Source: DASQHY01 sp035602605 (GTDB lineage Bacteria > Acidobacteriota > Terriglobia > Acidiferrales > UBA7541). From it: a DNA stretch of 64,000 nt. Location of the stretch: assembly GCA_035602605.1 (NCBI GenBank), contig DATNLZ010000134.1:1-64000 (forward strand). The letters are read 5' to 3'. Shown here one piece after another: positions 60,938-64,000 of this stretch. The notes under the pieces were generated by a model. The model made no database searches. It worked only from the letters and a program-made list of their open reading frames with translations, and was not told the origin of the DNA. The translations under genes were made by a program, and so were the position numbers. Position 1 is the stretch's first letter. Every line of letters starts with the position of its first letter.

Positions 60938-61900
60938 ATGAAGGCGATTGTAGTGCACCAATTCGGCGGACCTGAAATGCTGAAGCTGGAGGAAATTCCG
61001 CAGCTTTCGCCGGGACCCGGGCAAGTGCTGATTCGCGTGAAGGCTGCCGGCGTAAATCCCGTGGACACGTATATCCGCAGCGGGACTTACGCGCGCATGC
61101 CGGAGTTGCCTTACACCCCGGGCACAGACTGCGCAGGAATCGTTGAGTCGGTAGGAGCAGGCGTAACCCGCGTGAAGCCTGGCGACCGCGTATACACCGG
61201 TGGAAGTATCAGCGGTACCTATGCCGAATTCGCGCTGGCGCAAGCTTCGCAAGTGCACCGGCTGCCGCAAAACATTTCGTACGCGCAAGGGGCCGGGGTG
61301 CACGTACCTTATGCGACCGCACATCGCGCGCTGTTTCATTTTGCGCGGGCCCGCGGCGCGGAGACCGTGCTGGTCCACGGCGCAAGTGGCGGCGTCGGCA
61401 CTGCTGCCGTGCAGATTGCCCGTGCCGCGGGACTCACCGTGGTTGGCACGGCTGGCACGGAGAAAGGGCGCGCGCTCGTCACCGTCGAAGGGGCGCATCA
61501 CGTACTCGACCATCGCGCGCCGACTTATCTGGAGCAAGCCGCGAAGCTTACACAGGGTCGCGGCTTCGACATCGTTCTTGAGATGCTGGCCAACGTGAAT
61601 CTTGGCGCGGATTTGAAACTGCTGGCCATGCGCGGCCGAGTGGTCGCGATTGGCAGCCGCGGTGAAGTTCATATTTCCCCTCGGGAACTGATGGGACGAG
61701 ACGCGGCGGTGTATGGCATGGCCCTGTGGAACGCCACCGACGATGACCTGCGGAGCATTCACGCAGCCATTATCGCGGGCATGGAAAACGGCACGTTGCG
61801 ACCAGTCGTCGGCAAGGAATTGCCGCTTGCCGAGGCCGCGCGCGCGCACAAAGAAATCATGGAGCCGGGAGCATACGGAAAAATCGTGCTGCTGTCATGA
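60938..61900 (+). CDS. qor: zinc-independent NADPH:quinone oxidoreductase (MDR superfamily)
   Basis: A 320-residue medium-chain dehydrogenase/reductase. The GroES-like half is seen in MKAIVVHQFGGPEMLKLEEIPQLSPGPGQVLIRVKAAGVNPVDTYIRSG, and the Rossmann half has the NADPH motif HGASGGVGTAAVQIARAAGLTVVGTAG. No structural-zinc cysteine cluster is present, as expected for the quinone reductase (Qor/CryZ) branch. A CAGGAG site precedes ATG 60938, and the stop overlaps the following HAD gene by 4 bases. Confidence 0.9.
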   Translation: MKAIVVHQFGGPEMLKLEEIPQLSPGPGQVLIRVKAAGVNPVDTYIRSGTYARMPELPYTPGTDCAGIVESVGAGVTRVKPGDRVYTGGSISGTYAEFALAQASQVHRLPQNISYAQGAGVHVPYATAHRALFHFARARGAETVLVHGASGGVGTAAVQIARAAGLTVVGTAGTEKGRALVTVEGAHHVLDHRAPTYLEQAAKLTQGRGFDIVLEMLANVNLGADLKLLAMRGRVVAIGSRGEVHISPRELMGRDAAVYGMALWNATDDDLRSIHAAIIAGMENGTLRPVVGKELPLAEAARAHKEIMEPGAYGKIVLLS

Positions 61901-62676
61901 CGAAGCCGCCACTACATAAGGCGGCGCAAAGCGTGACTGCCGCACAGCCCGGACGTGGAAATGCCGGACGCAGAAAAGCGGGTCCTGCGTTTCTGTTCGA
62001 CCTGGATGGAACGCTGGTGGACAGCGTTTATTATCACGTTCTTGCCTGGCATGAGGCGCTCGATTCGGGCGGGATCGAGCTGGCTCTCTGGCGCATTCAC
62101 CGAAGCGTGGGCATGAGCGGCGGGCTATTTGTCAGCGCGCTGCTGCGCGAGATCGGACTCGAGTTGAGTCCGGAGAGAGTTACCAGGCTGCATCAAGCGC
62201 ATGACGATGTGTACGCGCGGCTGGCCCCGCGAGTTCGGGTCTTGCCCGGCGCAAAAGAGCTGCTCTCGTATCTTACCAGTGTCGGCGTGAGGTGGGCCAT
62301 CGCCACGAGCGGGATGCGCCAAAGCGCCCAGCCGGTTCTGAATTTTCTGGAAATTTCGCAGCACGTGCCGGTGATCACGCGCGACCAAGTGCACCGTGCC
62401 AAGCCCGATCCCGATCTTTTTCTCGCAGCTGCCGAGCGACTCGACGTGCCCATCCTGGAGTCAGTTGTCGTCGGTGACAGCATCTGGGATCTTCTGGCGG
62501 CCCGTAGAGCTCGCGCCCTTGGCGTGGGACTGCTTTCCGGAGGCTTCGGCCAAAGTGAACTCGAACGCGCGGGAGCGTATCGCGTGTATCAGGACCCCGC
62601 CGACTTGCTGCGGCATCTCGACGAGGTAGGAGTGCGAACCGCGAGTACGCCCACCGGCGGATCACTCGAGCCATGA
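61897..62676 (+). CDS. HAD-superfamily hydrolase (phosphoglycolate phosphatase-like)
   Basis: A 259-residue haloacid dehalogenase-type phosphatase. Motif I with the nucleophile aspartate is FLFDLDGTLVDSVYYHV (about residues 28-44); a four-helix cap follows (LALWRIHRSVGMSGGLFVSALL); motif II is WAIATSGMRQSA, motif III the lysine in QVHRAKPDPDLFL, and motif IV VVVGDSIWDLLAARRARALG. The cap type points to subfamily I phosphatases such as Gph or beta-phosphoglucomutase, and the substrate is open. It starts inside the qor stop (ATGA), showing coupling. An N-terminal extension of about 27 basic residues precedes the fold. Confidence 0.9.
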   Translation: MTKPPLHKAAQSVTAAQPGRGNAGRRKAGPAFLFDLDGTLVDSVYYHVLAWHEALDSGGIELALWRIHRSVGMSGGLFVSALLREIGLELSPERVTRLHQAHDDVYARLAPRVRVLPGAKELLSYLTSVGVRWAIATSGMRQSAQPVLNFLEISQHVPVITRDQVHRAKPDPDLFLAAAERLDVPILESVVVGDSIWDLLAARRARALGVGLLSGGFGQSELERAGAYRVYQDPADLLRHLDEVGVRTASTPTGGSLEP

Positions 62677-62862
62677 AACCGCCGGCGCGCCATCTGGCGA
62701 GCGCCACCGAGCGGCGACCACCAACGTCGTGACAAACGCCGGCCTGCCCAGCGAAACTCCAGTATAATGACCTTCGACAAATGTGTCGTAGATCGAGAGA
62801 GCTGCGGGACCTATCTCGCCGGCGGACCTGAATCATAGAGTGGCACAAGGAAGGTCAGCAAA

Positions 62863-64000
62863 TTGATCGGAGCATTACCACTCGGTAGCCTTGGGTACGG
62901 GCACATGTATGTTGCGTCGGTTCTTTATCTGGCGCAAAGCCCGATCGTGAAGTATTGGAAGAGGCTGACGGACCCAACATTTCGGAATCTTTACCATGTG
63001 AATACGTTTGACGTATTGATGTTGATCCCGTATTTCCTGGTGCTCATTGTGCTGGCGATGTACGGCCTGCACCGGTATTGGCTGGTCTATACATTTTTCA
63101 AGCATCGCGACAATGTTCCTGGACCGCCGCCTAAGATCGGCAATTGGCCAAAGGTCACCGTACAACTGCCCATTTTCAACGAGCGTTACGTCATCGAGCG
63201 GCTCGTGGATGCCGTTTCGCGTTTCGATTACCCTCGCGAATTGTTGGATGTGCAAATCCTTGATGATTCCACCGATGAAACGCAGCAGGTAGCGCGGGAT
63301 TGCGCGGAGCGATACCACTCGCTGGGTCTGAATATTTCGTATCATCATCGCGATAACCGCGAAGGATACAAGGCTGGGGCGCTGGCCGCTGGGATTACGT
63401 CGGCGCACGGTCAGTTCGTGGCCATCTTCGATGCCGATTTTCTCCCCGGACCGGATTTCCTTCGCGCCACCATCCCCTACTTCCAGTATCCCGGCGTGGG
63501 CATGGTGCAGACCCGATGGACCTATGTGAATCGCGACTATTCCTTGCTCACGCAGGTTGAAACCATTCTGCTCGATGGACATTTTGTGATCGAGCACGGG
63601 GCCCGCTCGCGCAGCAACAACTTTTTCAACTTCAATGGCACCGCCGGCGTTTGGCGCCGCACGGCCATCGACGATGCGGGGGGCTGGCAGCACGACACGC
63701 TCACCGAGGATACCGATCTCTCCTACCGCGCCCAGTTGCGGGGCTGGCGCTTTCTCTATCTCCCACACATTGAATGCGCTTCGGAGCTGCCCGTGGAAGT
63801 CAATGCATTCAAGGCTCAGCAAGCGCGCTGGGCCAAGGGTTTGATGCAGACGGCCAAGAAAGTTTTGCCGGAGGTCATGCGCTCAAATGCAGCGCTACAC
63901 ATAAAAATCGAAGCCTTTTTCCACCTCACCGCGAACATCAGCTACCCATTGATGATCATGCTCTCGACCCTGCTGCTGCCGGCGATGATTGTACGGTTTT
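62863..64000 (+). CDS. family 2 glycosyltransferase (cellulose/glucomannan synthase-like), cut by window end
   Basis: At least 379 residues; the C-terminus lies beyond the window. An N-terminal membrane helix (MLIPYFLVLIVLAMYGLHRYW) precedes the GT-A catalytic domain with the processive GT2 landmarks: VTVQLPIFNERYVIERLVDAV, LDDSTDETQQVAR, the DAD motif (VAIFDADFLPGPDFL), TEDTDLSYRAQLRGW and QQARWAKG (Q-x2-RW). A further hydrophobic region begins at the edge (NISYPLMIMLSTLLLPAMI). This matches membrane GT2 polymerising enzymes such as mannan or cellulose synthase-like proteins. TTG 62863 after AAGGAAGG is taken as start; ATG 62905 is an alternative. Substrate unknown. Confidence 0.88.
   Translation, partial: MIGALPLGSLGYGHMYVASVLYLAQSPIVKYWKRLTDPTFRNLYHVNTFDVLMLIPYFLVLIVLAMYGLHRYWLVYTFFKHRDNVPGPPPKIGNWPKVTVQLPIFNERYVIERLVDAVSRFDYPRELLDVQILDDSTDETQQVARDCAERYHSLGLNISYHHRDNREGYKAGALAAGITSAHGQFVAIFDADFLPGPDFLRATIPYFQYPGVGMVQTRWTYVNRDYSLLTQVETILLDGHFVIEHGARSRSNNFFNFNGTAGVWRRTAIDDAGGWQHDTLTEDTDLSYRAQLRGWRFLYLPHIECASELPVEVNAFKAQQARWAKGLMQTAKKVLPEVMRSNAALHIKIEAFFHLTANISYPLMIMLSTLLLPAMIVRF

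Noticed and set aside
1..64000. search for tRNA, rRNA, CRISPR arrays and toxin-antitoxin pairs
   Set aside because: Reading the intergenic stretches showed no cloverleaf, no regular repeat-spacer pattern and no small gene pair that I could support.

Overview
The window comes from a GC-rich Gram-negative chromosome, most likely an Acidobacteriota (Terriglobia-like) genome. Supporting features are a large Oar-type TonB-dependent receptor with an N-terminal carboxypeptidase-regulatory-like domain, an extra EF-G paralogue outside any str operon, MacB/HlyD/TolC and EmrAB-type efflux operons, a futalosine-pathway menaquinone gene pair, and many secreted proteins with no recognisable family. The lineage is an inference from gene content; no rRNA, tRNA or CRISPR array is visible.

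Layout. 1-5.7 kb: the remains of a group II intron reverse transcriptase (minus strand, N-terminus missing) abut a HlyD / MacB-type permease / TolC operon that has no ATPase gene in view. 6-16.4 kb: a carbohydrate-flavoured accessory region with a secreted protein of unknown function, a decayed GH43-like gene, an MFS sugar porter, a 48-residue membrane peptide translated from a TTG codon, a DMT-type sugar permease, a 1,214-residue TonB-dependent receptor behind a near-consensus sigma70 promoter, and another secreted unknown. 16.4-22 kb: an EmrA/EmrB/TolC operon whose TolC reading frame begins with a STAS domain, followed by an ECF sigma factor. 22.3-28.2 kb: lpdA-lipB-E1alpha-E1beta-E2, a compact 2-oxoacid dehydrogenase and lipoylation operon closed by a strong terminator. 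28.3-29.2 kb: a lysine-rich histone-tail-like protein, a long imperfect palindrome and a solitary IS200/IS605-type right end.

29-36.5 kb holds an MltD-like transglycosylase with three LysM repeats, a Cys/Met-metabolism PLP enzyme, an EF-G-like GTPase with an altered G4 motif, and a secreted amidohydrolase. 36.8-38.5 kb encodes a polytopic PTPS_related membrane protein. 38.5-46.7 kb is a complete phosphate module read on the minus strand (phoB-phoR-phoU2, then pstS-pstC-pstA-pstB-phoU1) with a Pho-box-like repeat before pstS; an orphan PstS paralogue lies at 57.3-58.3 kb. 46.9-52.1 kb carries the 2-oxoglutarate dehydrogenase E1 gene and an acyl-AMP ligase / acyl carrier / PlsC acyltransferase fusion. 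52.4-64 kb carries a secreted alpha/beta hydrolase, a UbiA-family prenyltransferase and mqnE, a DUF2071 protein, OsmC with a K+-channel-like protein, a quinone oxidoreductase with a HAD phosphatase, and a family 2 glycosyltransferase cut by the window edge.

Functionally, the central operon supplies E3, octanoyl transfer and E1/E2 for a 2-oxoacid dehydrogenase, and its E3 and E2 could also serve the E1o gene near 48 kb, which has no E2/E3 beside it. The accessory highlights are the STAS-TolC frame, the fused acyl transfer enzyme, the small membrane peptide before the sugar permease, and the scattered mobile-element debris.
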